Source: Trissonchulus latispiculum
Lineage: Eukaryota; Nematoda; Enoplea; Enoplida; Ironidae
Direction of reading: 5' to 3'
DNA: 64,000 bases
Assembly: GCA_030248195.1 (NCBI GenBank)
Contig: JASAND010021267.1
Location: forward strand, 26,294 to 90,293
Made by a program: the position numbers and the translations under genes. This document shows positions 43,506-53,736 of the stretch, piece by piece. The notes beneath the pieces were generated by a model, which saw only the letters and a list, made by a program, of their open reading frames with translations, was not told where the DNA came from and did no database searches. Each line of letters starts with the position of its first letter. The stretch's first letter is position 1.

Positions 43506-44584
43506 TAGAGGTCGGGGAAAAAACCAACCCGCAAGTGGTGGGGAAGAAACAACCCCCCGTTTGGGCGATGGGGATGAGCTACGGGCTCAAATTTTGCATG
43601 CAAGTTGGTAGGGCCCATCCCACCTACCACACCAAATTTGAGCTAAATCGGACCACTTTTGAGCATTTTGTAACATTTTGAAAATTTTGGCATTTTTGAC
43701 CCCCCCCCAAAATTCAAAATTTGCCTAGTTTTGAAGGCCTATAAAAAAATTTCCATAGCAGTTAGATAATAACTTTTAATAGTTTCTATGAGAACAACAT
43801 GTGCTCTTTCCAAAAATGTCGGTCTCGCCTTCCTGCGACGCTTGGCATGCTGCCAGCAGAATTTTTACAAAATGGGAAAAAACCAAGGGGTGGGAAAAAA
43901 CCAATTTTTGCCTTTGCTGCCAAACTCCCAAAAATGGTTCTTAGTTGCTCAAAAGTCATCCACATAGCAAGTTTAATGCGTTCTTTCACGTGAACAGCTC
44001 AAAATTGCATTTGGACTTGGCAATTTTGTGTTAGCCGGTAAAAACCTCATTTCGGCGGATCGGCTGTTTGGCTCAGCTAAAGCGGCCAAAAAGTACTCTA
44101 GGACAAAGAAATACGCGAAAAAACACTGAAACAACGTTTATTTTAATTTATTTCGTCGTATTTCGAAAGATTTACAAATTTTTGCATTTTAACATAGAAA
44201 CTGGCAAATTTGATGAAACCTAGCCAGTTGATGCTGCAAATTTTGATGTTTGATTTTCTCACTTATTATAAGGAATAACGCAAAAATAACTGCAGATATG
44301 AAGTCAGCGACGCCGATTTTACCTGTCGCATGCATAAAATCGCTAATATGAGTTACCCTGACCGAATACTGGGGTTGGTTTTTTCCCCGCCATTGGTTTT
44401 TTTACCCCGGCTAATTAACCGTTAATTACTAATTAACGACAGGACCTAGAGAGGCGATTTATATACCAAAATGACAGTCTAGACAGGGCTTGATAAGAAA
44501 ATAATTTATAGCCAGATTGCTCCACTGGGTAGTTCTGCAGAGTCCAAAAAGTGACTATATATCTTGGTTTTTCCCGACCTCTAT
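43506..44584. mobile_element. 1.1 kb TA-target DNA transposon, recent copy B
   Basis: Same ends and body as copy A, same orientation, 3.15 kb away. Small indels in the runs of A and G near the ends account for most of the 22-bp length difference. Confidence 0.92.
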
Positions 44585-45601
44585 AAGTCCCCACCCCGCC
44601 CCACCACAGTACTCTACAGCCACTTTGGGTACGCAGTTCTATGACAAAAGTTGCTCAGCTCACTTAGGGCTTTCATTTGATACCAAATTTGACCACTTTT
44701 GAAAAATTTTGTTTTCGCCCACTTGACCCCCCAACCCGACTGACCCTTCAAACGGCAAACTGGAACCAGCACAGCAAATAGGTATATAGGTCGGATGGGA
44801 AAACGGATACCGGAAATGAGCTGGGCGCACCAGAAAGCCCCTATATAGACAAAGTTTTGAGAGGCCAGATAGAGCCTACTATGGACCTCCAGGAAGCGGC
44901 TTCCGACTTGACCCTCCCGATGTCAAAGTGGAACCAGCCCAACAAGACGGGTGTGCCTGGCGGTAAAACCGACTGTGGGAATCGATTCTCCGTGCCAAAA
45001 ACCATTGTATGGAACATTTGAGCTTTCAAAGTTGAATAGATAGCGAGAAATTTCGATTTTTCATTTTTCGAATTTTCGCCATTTTTGACGGGCCACTGTG
45101 GTCGCTAGGGAAGTGATAGAGAAACGCAACGTGGACCGTTAGTTAGTTCATTATATGTAATTTCTGAATATAAAAAGAAATCAGCTCCAGCTCTTAACGT
45201 TCGACCTGAGCGACGACCACAAAAATGGTCACTTTTCGCTCTGAGCCGACTTTGCGGCGCCACTGCGGCGGTGTGGCGCAGCTGCGGCGCAAAAAAGTTG
45301 CGATTCTTAAATTCTTTAGAGGTTACTACTAGACCCTATATATATATAGCCCTTTAGGTTGGCCCACCGCTGCAGTTCACGTGAAAGCGAACATTATGTG
45401 CAATACAACCATCAAATTGGAGAAACCGGAAAAAACATCGCCGCCATAACCGGTTCGGGGGGCAACGTTTTAAAGGTATATAAGTGATACGGGGCTGAAA
45501 CTTCACAGACATACTAAACTGGATGTGCTCTACAATTTGCGCATGAAATCTGCGCAGGATTTTTATTTACACTGTCTCCACCTCCAGCCACTTTTCGCAC
45601 A
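44585..45601. other. Intergenic repeat-like sequence without a gene
   Basis: Contains GGGCTTTCATTTGATACCAA as in the 23.4 kb satellite and CCATTGTATGGAACATTTGA, a diverged relative of the 29 kb satellite phrase. TGGAACCAGC occurs twice. Probably an old single-copy relative of the array-bearing elements. Confidence 0.5.
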
Positions 45602-45831
45602 TATTATAGGGGTCGCTGCCGCGACGACTATGATAATATATATAGATAATGGTTTGGGTGGAATCCCTCCCTGGAGGTCCTGTCCTCGGGTCCCGTCAAG
45701 GTAATTGGGTTCCTGAAGGATGTGGGGCGCATTCAGCTGCCCCAGCCAAATTGATTGATTTCAATGGTCCAGGAAGACAGAAGAAGATATATATAGCGAC
45801 GCCGGTAGCGTCGGTAGCGACCCCTATAATA
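45602..45831. mobile_element. 230-bp MITE with GGGGTCGCTGCCGCGAC ends
   Basis: ATTATAGGGGTCGCTGCCGC at 45603 pairs with the stretch ending at 45830 (TAGCGACCCCTATAAT). The open frame across it is incidental. Confidence 0.75.
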
Positions 45832-46480
45832 ATGAGTGCTTAGGGCGGGGTTGCCAACTTTCGATCATCTATAATTTTCTCTTTTCACATATTTTGTAGT
45901 CCCCATGGGTCCCCAAACAAGACAGTTGCGTTTGTGGCAAAACCTTCCTTATCATTCACAATAGTCATCCAAAGGTGACCCTGACATGTGTTAAACATAG
46001 GAAAACAAAAAAGTTAGGAGAATTTTGCGGTAACCAAAAGTTTGAGCGCTGTGCAACAGCAAATGAGCTATAACATGGCAAAATGTTAATCTGGACTAGG
46101 TGGCGTGTTAATATCTATGTGCAGGCTTGTCTATGTGAGGTGTTTTTGCGTTAGCTCAGCGATTTTCTAGAAATTTTCGAAGTTGGATGAAGTCGGTTTT
46201 GCACAGTTCTGATTTACAAAACCGTCACCAAAGAAATGTTTCGTCATGGCCTGAACTAACCATTTACTGCACAGGTTTCGCGTATAGATATTAACACACA
46301 ACGCATACGCACACTCCATGGTGTTGTTTGTGAGTGGTTCACAGTTTTGGTTACCGCGTTGGCGGTGACTCAAAATACGCCATTTTTTCAAATTTTTCAA
46401 ATGTGGGCTGGCGCGAAAGCGTCTTCTAAAATGTCACTACAGTTTGGGAACGAATTCCAACTTAAGCTTGGTTCGATTGT

Positions 46481-46553
46481 GCCCGGGTGGCTCAATCGGT
46501 AGAGCGTTGGCCTAGACAGCCAAAGGTTGTGGGTTCGATCCCCACCTCGGGCC
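46481..46553 (+). tRNA. tRNA-like cloverleaf with odd AGA anticodon; pseudogene or SINE head
   Basis: Full cloverleaf: 7-bp acceptor stem (one G-U), D stem GCTC/GAGC, anticodon stem TTGGC/GCCAA with loop CTAGACA, and T stem GTGGG/CCCAC with loop TTCGATC. Internal A and B boxes are intact. The loop gives AGA (serine), but serine tRNAs have a long variable arm and a purine after the anticodon; here the variable loop is short and that base is C. A drifted copy of another tRNA or a SINE head is more likely. Confidence 0.6.
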
Positions 46554-46642
46554 CGAATTTTTCGGGTCGGAGGTGCTGTAGTGACAATCTTAGTTTCGTT
46601 TGTTCTTTCATTTGGATATAATGGTCCATATATAGGTATGTA

Positions 46643-47469
46643 CAGGCGCGTAGCCAGGGGGGGGGCAAGGGGGGCATGCCCCCCCGAAATTGGGTTGCCC
46701 CCCTGGAAATATCTATCATCAGGAAATATTTATGACGCAGACAGCAGCTGTATACTGCGTTCAGCCTGGAAATTGATGAAAATTAATACAATTTAGAACT
46801 AAAATCCAAAAATTTTTCGCGCCTTCGGCGCGAATTATGATATATTTTTTTGTAGTCAATTCCAAAATTTCATTTCAATTTACATAATCGCAAATGTATA
46901 TAATATGCAGCCTGATCTTAGTATAATGTAGTAAAGTTTGGTAACCTACTTATACCGTGTTTTGCTCAAAAAATGCTTAAGTACGCACTTTTTTCTGGAA
47001 AATAGCAAACATCATTTGGCTACCGTATAACGTTATAGTATAGAAGTTAGCATTCGTTCATTCATTCACTTCCCTTCAGATAAATTTCCGAATAGGCTTT
47101 CTGTTATTGAAATCAAACTATATATGTACTTTAGATTATGCTAACCATTATAATTATACCTTACCTTACCTTACCTTACACGAGGAAAATGTGCTCAGAA
47201 AAAATTCATTTCAGGCAGCAAAATTTAAAAATTCGTCAACTTCTGGGGGGCTCCGCCCCCCAGACCCCCCAACTGGTGTCAGTTGCCAAAATCATGTAAC
47301 GGCGGCATTATATATTTTCTAATTTCTATATCTCAGAAACTGCTAGTTTAAAGCCCGAAAAATAAGTTAACTTAATAAAATGCTTGTGGTTCACTTTTTA
47401 ACTGCAACAGTTAAGTTTGAAAAATTTTTGGCTTGCCCCCCCCGAAATTTTTTTCTGGCTACGCTAGTG
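46643..47469. mobile_element. hAT-like element with GCGTAGCCAGG ends
   Basis: CAGGCGCGTAGCCAGG at the left, CTGGCTACGCTAGTG at the right. Flanks GGTATGTA and TGTATGTA agree in 7 of 8 bases, as expected for a hAT target duplication. It contains the G-rich motif GGGGCTCCGCCCCCCAGA near 47246. No transposase. Confidence 0.82.
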
Positions 47470-47923
47470 TGTATGTAAGTCGGGTGAAAGCCGAGATTTT
47501 TAACCAAATTCGGTGTGTCAATTCGCACATATGAAAGGAAGATTTGTGGTAAGTTTCACTGCAATTGTTGGTGTTTAACTGTGGATGCATGCCTCAGTGG
47601 GATGACAGAAGCCTATAGTCAAAAAATGGCATTTTCAACTTTTCTAAATATAGCCAAATTTTAAATCAAATTGAAGCTCTTGATATCCTGAACATTTTAT
47701 CTTCTTACGCCAAGTCTCGACAAAGCAGTATGAGAAAGTTAGAGCAAGTTAAAGTTTGAAGTAAATACGTAACAGTCGGAATGAGCTTGTTTTTGCAATG
47801 TTAGGGAGCCAGGCGGAACCTAGCAGCCGAACTGCCACTCCTAAAAAGGATAATAAACAAGACATACGTATATATATGACTTGTTATTGTCAGAAGAATA
47901 TTGCCTGAAAGTTTATATTAACA

Positions 47924-48118
47924 ATGTATATTTTAGCTCGCCCAGTATTCACACTTATTCAAATATCGGCTAGAAGGCGGTGCCATCGGAAGGACGCGTG
48001 GCTCGCTTTCCTGGACTTAAAAGCTGCATTTGACAGTGTGGATCATGACAGACTCTGGAAACTTTTGGGCTTAGCCGGTATAAATGTTACGTACCGTATG
48101 AGATTTTGTACCGTATAA
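47924..48118 (+). pseudogene. LINE reverse transcriptase fragment, motif A region
   Basis: The frame contains RRCHRKDAWLAFLDLKAAFD then SVDHDRLWKLLGLAGI. FLDLKAAFDSVDH is reverse-transcriptase motif A with the first catalytic aspartate. The fragment stops within about 60 codons and no downstream motifs follow. It differs in strand and region from the LINE at 49.9-51.4 kb. Confidence 0.85.
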
Positions 48119-48245
48119 TACGGTACGGCAATTTTCGTACCGTATTAAACGGCACGTACCGTACAACTTTTTCTGTACCGTATTAAACGGTCGGTACGTC
48201 CCGTATTATATTGTAAGGTTAGTTTTTGTACCGTATTGGCAAAGA
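48080..48245. repeat. Cluster of short inverted and direct ACCGTATTA repeats
   Basis: GTACCGTAT or its complement ATACGGTAC occurs at least six times in 165 bp in both orientations, directly at the end of the RT fragment. The motif recalls the CCGTATTATG terminus of the element at 275. Confidence 0.6.
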
Positions 48246-48249
48246 ACTG

Positions 48250-49237
48250 AATACTGCTGTTAAATCATATTAAATGAAACAAATAATACAAATTTTGCAG
48301 TTTTGCTACAAAAATAGCGTCTCAAGATATCGCTTCCGACAAAACCGTATTTTTGCAATAAAAATTAACTTTTTCTGTACATACTAAAACCAAAGCGCTG
48401 TTGCGGACGGTTGCATTTGGAGAATCTATCGGAAATATCTATCGTATGCTAAAATAATCATAGAATTATAAATTATTCTATTGCCACAATCTGCATGACT
48501 AAAGAATATAGAAACTTTACTCTTGCAATTCTTATTTCTATGCCACTCTGTCTGAACTTCTAATTCTATTAATTCAGTTAAATATTCTGACTTCGTGTGA
48601 AAGGCCATATCTCAAAAGTGGGTCCGGGATTTCGCTCATTTTTTACATGAACGTTGGTAGAGCATATGGATATTCCTATAACTTTCGAGGTACTAAGGCA
48701 TAGGTGTAAGGCGGGGGGGGGGGTAGCCCCCAGCCCTTTTATTCAACCCTCCCCCAAAAACGATTTGGGGGGACGTCCTCTCCAACTGGATGCGGGGGTA
48801 GTCGCGCCGAAGGGCGAAAAATGGCCTACAATTGAGTGTTCTTAGGGTAAATTTTGCGAAAATTTTCAAAAAAAGTCCAAATGTTTGTCTTAAAAGTGTT
48901 TATTATTGCGAGAAATACACGTTTTAACTGTATTATGTGCTTTCCTACTCAATATTGACCTTATTTTGGACATAGAAACATGTTGGCAATCAAGTTCGAG
49001 TTTCGAGTTTAAAACCACGGTCTAATGTTAAAATTACGTTATCTATATTTAGATATTATTTGAAAGTAAATTAGTTAAATGACAAAATTTTCGGGTAAGG
49101 GTTGGGGATTGGGGAATGGGGAGGGTCTTGAGGAAGGTTGGTGGGGCTAGGCCCCCCAAAAAATGTTGGGAGTGAGCCCCATAGGTCTGGCTGGGCAAAA
49201 ATCTGGGGGGGGGGGTTCCGACGGAGGGTGTGGGACG
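48250..49237. other. Intergenic, one G-rich MITE-like patch
   Basis: The segment 48705-48840 has G-runs, AACGATTTGGGGGG and a CGAAGGGCG block like the G-rich MITEs, without clear ends. The rest is AT-rich and unrecognised. Confidence 0.45.
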
Positions 49238-49574
49238 GGGACCATAGTTTCCCTGGAACTTTGGGTCTGGGGGGGTATATAAATCTTGGGTGGTTGGTGG
49301 TCGACCCAAGAAATGTGATGGGAGGTACCCCCCCAACCACCCCCCCAGAATTCGGACCTCAGAAATTTCGAAAAATGGCCTAAAAACGCAACATTTTCTG
49401 TATTTTAACGCTTTTTTCGTCAAAACAAGGTTTTTATCGTTTTTGGCGTTTTTGCACCGTTTTAAAACGATTTTAAGTCAAAATTTTAGAATAATTTTTC
49501 AAAAAATGACCATTTTTCGGCCAAATTTGGCTAACTTTTTAGGTCCAAAAATTGCTGGGGGGTTCGGGGGGGGG

Positions 49575-49910
49575 TAACTAACTTCGTCTAACTTCGTTCG
49601 GGACAGTCGATCCAGAGACCAATCGATCCAAGGTTCAACTTCAGCAGGAAGGAGTCCCACTGCGATGCTTCATCTGAAGCTTAGCGACCCGGAAATAATG
49701 GTTTTCTTCCAAATTCTGGGCGGAAGGCATTGTTTGGTCCAGTTTGTCGGCTTCACATATGCACATACAACATGGTAGACAACATAGGATACAATGTGAT
49801 TATACATATCAGTCCCACAAAACTGCACTTCAACTCTACATAATGACAACACCAGGTATATACAAAAAGAAAAGACTAAAAGAGCTTAATGAGCACAGAA
49901 TACTAGACAG
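49575..49910 (-). other. 3' untranslated region of the LINE
   Basis: Follows the LINE stop codon on the minus strand and ends in a short direct repeat (GAAGTTAGACGAAGTTAG) at the junction with the G-rich MITE. There is no poly-A tail. Confidence 0.7.
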
Positions 49911-51365
49911 TTAGGGTCCTAGTGGGTACCCTAGAAGTCTGTCCTGCTGCCCGCTAGCCTTAACAAACGTGAGCAACTCGAAAGGAGAGGTCCTTACTAG
50001 GAATGCAGGATCTACCTGCGTGTCTCCAAAGTGGTTTATTCTTTTTGCCGCGAGAGCAGCACAATCACAGACCAAATGAATGGATGTGTCATCAGCTTGA
50101 CCACAGAGATTACAGTATCTGCCGTTTGCCGCTATTAAACCCATTTTAAATAGGTGATAATTTAACCCAGTATGACCAGTCAGGATCCCAAGGACTGTCC
50201 TCAGACCTTCTCGGTTTAGCTTGATTAGTTGACTAGTAAATCGTGGGGGTATATCCCCAGCAATCAAGCCGAATCGTATGCAGCCAGGAATCCTGGCCCA
50301 GTACTCCAATTGCTTATTTTGAAGCCATTCCAGAATGTGCCTGCGCCCATTCCAGGGGACAGACTTACCGCCGGTTCTGGGCCTTATGAACTCAGTGCCA
50401 GACCCTAGTCTGGCGAGTTCATCCGTTCCCTCGTTGCCTGCTAAACCTTGGTGGTCCGACACCCAGACTAAAAGAATGCTGCTAGATTGCTCAATTTTAT
50501 TCAGACAATCTATGCATTCTTTAACCAAACTTGACTGCACAACAACTGAAGAAAGAGCCGATAGTGCTGACCAACTGTCAGAGCACTCTACAATATACTT
50601 ACCTTGACAGCCTCTGTTCGCTATGATCTCGGCACAAGTTTTGATTGCCAGGAGTTCGGTCAGGAATACCGTCAGCTTTTCTGTCGAGCTAGAGTATTCC
50701 ACATTCCAGTCTTCGATAAAGACTCCAAATCCACTATTTCCAGACGGAGACAGCTTTGATCCATCCGTGAAGCATAATATGGCATCCGGAGGGTATTCCA
50801 GTTGCCAGGCTTGACGTAGAGGCAAGCGAACGTTGAAATTTCGTTGGAAAATCCACGTCTTCTTGCACCAGTCCTCTGTTGCATTTGCATACGGAAGACT
50901 GTCCACAGTCTCTCTAATGCTGGTGTGACCGCTATTCCAGCCGTCTATCCAGAGTTTATTTCTCCTTAGTCGGCGGCAGGATTTCATTGCTTCACCACGT
51001 GCAGCAAGATGCAGGGGGTGAAGATCAAGGAGGGCTTCCATCGGACCCAAAGGGGTGGTTTTGAAGCCACTGGTGATCATGAGGCAGGCTAGTCTTTGCA
51101 CTCTATTGAGCGCAGATCTCCCAACAGCCAGCTCTGATCTTTTCCACCATACTACTGATCCATACAAGATGGAGGGTCGGATGGCAACTGTGTACAACCA
51201 ATGTGCCACTTTTGGAGACATGCCCCACCGGATGGCAACGGCACGTCTGCACTGAAACAGGCTCTTTTGCACCCGCTGACATTTTGTTATCAGGTGTTGT
51301 TTCCAAGTCAGCCTGCTGTCCAAGGTGACTCCCCCCAAATATTTTACCTCTGTTTTCAGTTCCAA
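49911..51365 (-). CDS. 5'-truncated LINE polyprotein: RT thumb, RNase H, zinc knuckle
   Basis: 484 uninterrupted codons. It starts inside the reverse transcriptase just after the catalytic core (VKYLGGVTLDSRLTWKQHL), then the connecting region (RPSILYGSVVWW). RNase H follows with its acidic residues: TDGSK near residue 213, LTELLAIK with Glu near 242, ECSDSWSAL near 266, and WVSDHQGLAGNEGTDELAR near residues 306-324. Near the C-terminus is a CNLCGQADDTSIHLVCDC zinc-binding motif. RNase H in a non-LTR element points to the I/Jockey group. The finger and palm motifs, endonuclease and ORF1 are missing, so it cannot move alone; truncation is usual for target-primed insertion. The frame is intact, so the insertion looks young. 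The first ATG is just an internal Met. Confidence 0.9.
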   Translation of the reverse strand: MELKTEVKYLGGVTLDSRLTWKQHLITKCQRVQKSLFQCRRAVAIRWGMSPKVAHWLYTVAIRPSILYGSVVWWKRSELAVGRSALNRVQRLACLMITSGFKTTPLGPMEALLDLHPLHLAARGEAMKSCRRLRRNKLWIDGWNSGHTSIRETVDSLPYANATEDWCKKTWIFQRNFNVRLPLRQAWQLEYPPDAILCFTDGSKLSPSGNSGFGVFIEDWNVEYSSSTEKLTVFLTELLAIKTCAEIIANRGCQGKYIVECSDSWSALSALSSVVVQSSLVKECIDCLNKIEQSSSILLVWVSDHQGLAGNEGTDELARLGSGTEFIRPRTGGKSVPWNGRRHILEWLQNKQLEYWARIPGCIRFGLIAGDIPPRFTSQLIKLNREGLRTVLGILTGHTGLNYHLFKMGLIAANGRYCNLCGQADDTSIHLVCDCAALAAKRINHFGDTQVDPAFLVRTSPFELLTFVKASGQQDRLLGYPLGP

Positions 51366-51529
51366 TCTTCCACCAAAAATTTTTGGGCGGGTAGCCGAAA
51401 GTTGGGGGAGGGCAAGTCAAAAATTCTGGGCGGGGGTAAAATTGGTCAAAACTTTGGGGGGTACCCCCCAAAGGAAACTATGACGGGGACCCCTATATTT
51501 TCGATATTTTGCCATTTTTGGCTTTTTGG

Positions 51530-52197
51530 CCAAAAATTCGGGCACTTATTTAGATGGGGGGGGCGATTTTTTCGCCTTGGTCCCCCCTTATGGTTCGAAA
51601 AAATTTTTTGTCTCCGATTTGGCTGAGAAGTTGCCCTTAGTGTAAATCGAGGTCGCTGATTTCAAAAATCGAATCGAGAGATCGATCCGATCGATCGATC
51701 GATCAGTAAAATCGATCGATCAAAATCGATCAAAAAATTTTTGCCTCCGATTTTCGCGAAAAGTCGCCCCCTAGGGTAATTCGGGGGCGCTGATTCCGAA
51801 TCTGCAGTCGAAATTTCGATCCGAGCTGCCAAAATCGAGTTATTGTCGAATTTTTGAAAAATCGATGAAAATCGATTTTTGCGGGCGAACGATCGATTTT
51901 TATGAAATTTCGAGTGCAGATTCGGAATCAGCACCCCCGAATTACCCTAGGGGCAACTTTTCGCGAAAATCGGAGACAAAAAATTTTTTGATCGATTTTG
52001 ATCGATCGATTTTACTGATCGATCGATCGATCGGATCGATCTCTCGATTCGATTTTTGAAATCAGCGACCTCGATTTACCCTAAGGGCAACTTCTCAGCC
52101 AAATCGGAGACAAAAAATTTTTTCGAACCATAAGGGGGGACCAAGGCGAAAAAATCGCCCCCCCCCCCCCCCATCTAAATAAGTGCCCAAATTCGAG
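51530..52197. mobile_element. Foldback element with GATCGATC core arms
   Basis: The left arm from 51530 and right arm to 52197 are near-perfect inverse copies of about 330 bp, centred near 51863. Each carries a GATCGATCGATC block and a CCGAATTACCCTAGGGGC-type phrase. Motif order (GGCTGAGAAGTTG, ATTCCGAATCTGCAGTCG) recalls the 19.4 and 20.5 kb foldbacks. Confidence 0.9.
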
Positions 52198-52487
52198 GGG
52201 GGGGGTAGCGAAAATCTGAAAATTGGGGGGGTTGCGAAAATTTGTCATTTTGGCCCCCCCTGACACACCTACATGTATGGTGAGGTGAGCCCCCCCGCCC
52301 CCCACACCCCAAATCTCACTAATCTCAGTGACACTTACTTAGCTTAGCTCTGCTCTGCTCGGCAATACCCCCTTTCTAAATCCTGGATGCGCCCCTAAGT
52401 CTGGGTGAGGGTGTCCCCCTAAATTTTTGACTAAAATATCCCTCTCACTCAGAAGGTCTGACATACCACCCCCTCTATTATGGAAGG

Positions 52488-52918
52488 AACCATAGTTTCC
52501 TTTGGGGGGGTTGGGGGTTGGGTTAAATTTTTGACCAAATTTACCCCCCCCCCCCCCAGATTTTTTGACTTACCCTCCCCCAACTTTTGGCTACCCCCCC
52601 CCCGAACCCCCCCCAACGATTTTTGGACCCAAAAAGTTAGCTAAATTTGGTCAAAAAATGGTCATTTTTTGAAAAATTTTTCTAAAGTTTTGACCTAAAA
52701 TCGCTGTAAAACGGTGCAAAAACACCTAAAACGTTAAGAACAAGCCTTTTTTAATGAAAAAAGGGCTAAATTACAGAAAATTTTTCATTTTTTGACCATT
52801 TTTCGAAATTTCTGAGGTCCGAATTCTGGGGGGGGTTTACCCCCCATCACATTTTGGAGGTCAGCCAAGATTTACCCCCCCCCCAGACCCAAAGTTCCAG
52901 GGAAACTATGGAAGGAAC
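52488..52918. mobile_element. G-rich MITE, CCATAGTTTCC family, uninterrupted copy
   Basis: Ends CCATAGTTTCC and GGAAACTATGG. Inverted relative to the LINE-split copy at 49238 and showing its unsplit structure. Confidence 0.85.
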
Positions 52919-53082
52919 CCGGAATTTTGTCTACTTTCCACAATTTGGCAAGCGGCCACTTTAGCTAACAAGCAGCAATAATTAATAAAGGGTTCCGCCG
53001 TATTTTTGTGTAAAACACATTTATTATTTATTTATTTATTTAAATTAATTATTTATTTTTTATTCAAATTTATTATTTAAAA

Positions 53083-53686
53083 CTTGTCGAAGAGCTTTTT
53101 TGAAATTTCGGTTTCTAACTGTTGTAGTAATCGTTTCTGTGAAGCAGCCCCAAAAATAGTCATGTGACAACTTCGAAATTTTTCGAAATTTGCAAATATG
53201 CATAATATCTGCATCAATCGACAGCTTTTTCAATTCTAAACAACTTTTGTTCTTGGAGCAAACGGCCATTTTGTAGCAGGTTCAAGTTATCGGTCTGAAA
53301 CCGTGTCTTCGTGATTATTCAATTTCTGTGTTTGTGGGGTTGTCTCACTAAAAGGATTCCTACGAACGTTAGAACCCGAATTTTGTAATAAGCTCTTCGA
53401 TAGGTTTTAGATGTTGTATTTAGCTCCAAAATGAGATATAGAACGTTTCAAATGGTTTGGATTTGAGTAAGTTATCGTTGTCAGAAGCGAAAAATTTAAA
53501 ATTCCGATTTTAGGCCATTTTCAATAGGAATTGGAAATTTTGAATGGCTGTAACTTTTTTATTCCTGGACGAAATCATCCCAAATTTCAATGGTTTGCGT
53601 AGGGCACTAGGGACTATCAATGAGCACAATTTGAGCCAAATCGGTGGTAGTAGAATTTTCGACCCATGTAGCGCCCCCCTCCACTT
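53083..53686. mobile_element. Truncated copy of the GCGCTACTTGGG TTAA element
   Basis: Matches 56871-57450 in the same orientation (AAACTTGTCGAAGAGC to GTAGCGCCC). The left terminal arm is missing; a TTTA/TTTAT-rich stretch precedes it. Confidence 0.8.
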
Positions 53687-53736
53687 TGCATGCCCAAACA
53701 ATTTTGGCCTGCTTTCATGGGACGCCCACGCCTTAA

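Larger units (their letters stand above)
49238..51487. mobile_element. G-rich MITE (CCATAGTTTCC ends) split by a LINE insertion
   Basis: Left part 49238-49570 and right part about 51370-51487 together match the reverse complement of 52488-52918. CCATAGTTTCC starts it and GGAAACTATG ends it. The LINE sits between GGGGGGGTAAC and GGGCGGGTAGCC. CCAAAAATT followed by a G-run is present on both sides, suggesting a target duplication of about 30 bp. Confidence 0.8.

Noticed and set aside
46481..46553. Functional serine tRNA gene
   Set aside because: It has a short variable loop and C after the anticodon, unlike any serine tRNA; kept as tRNA-like.
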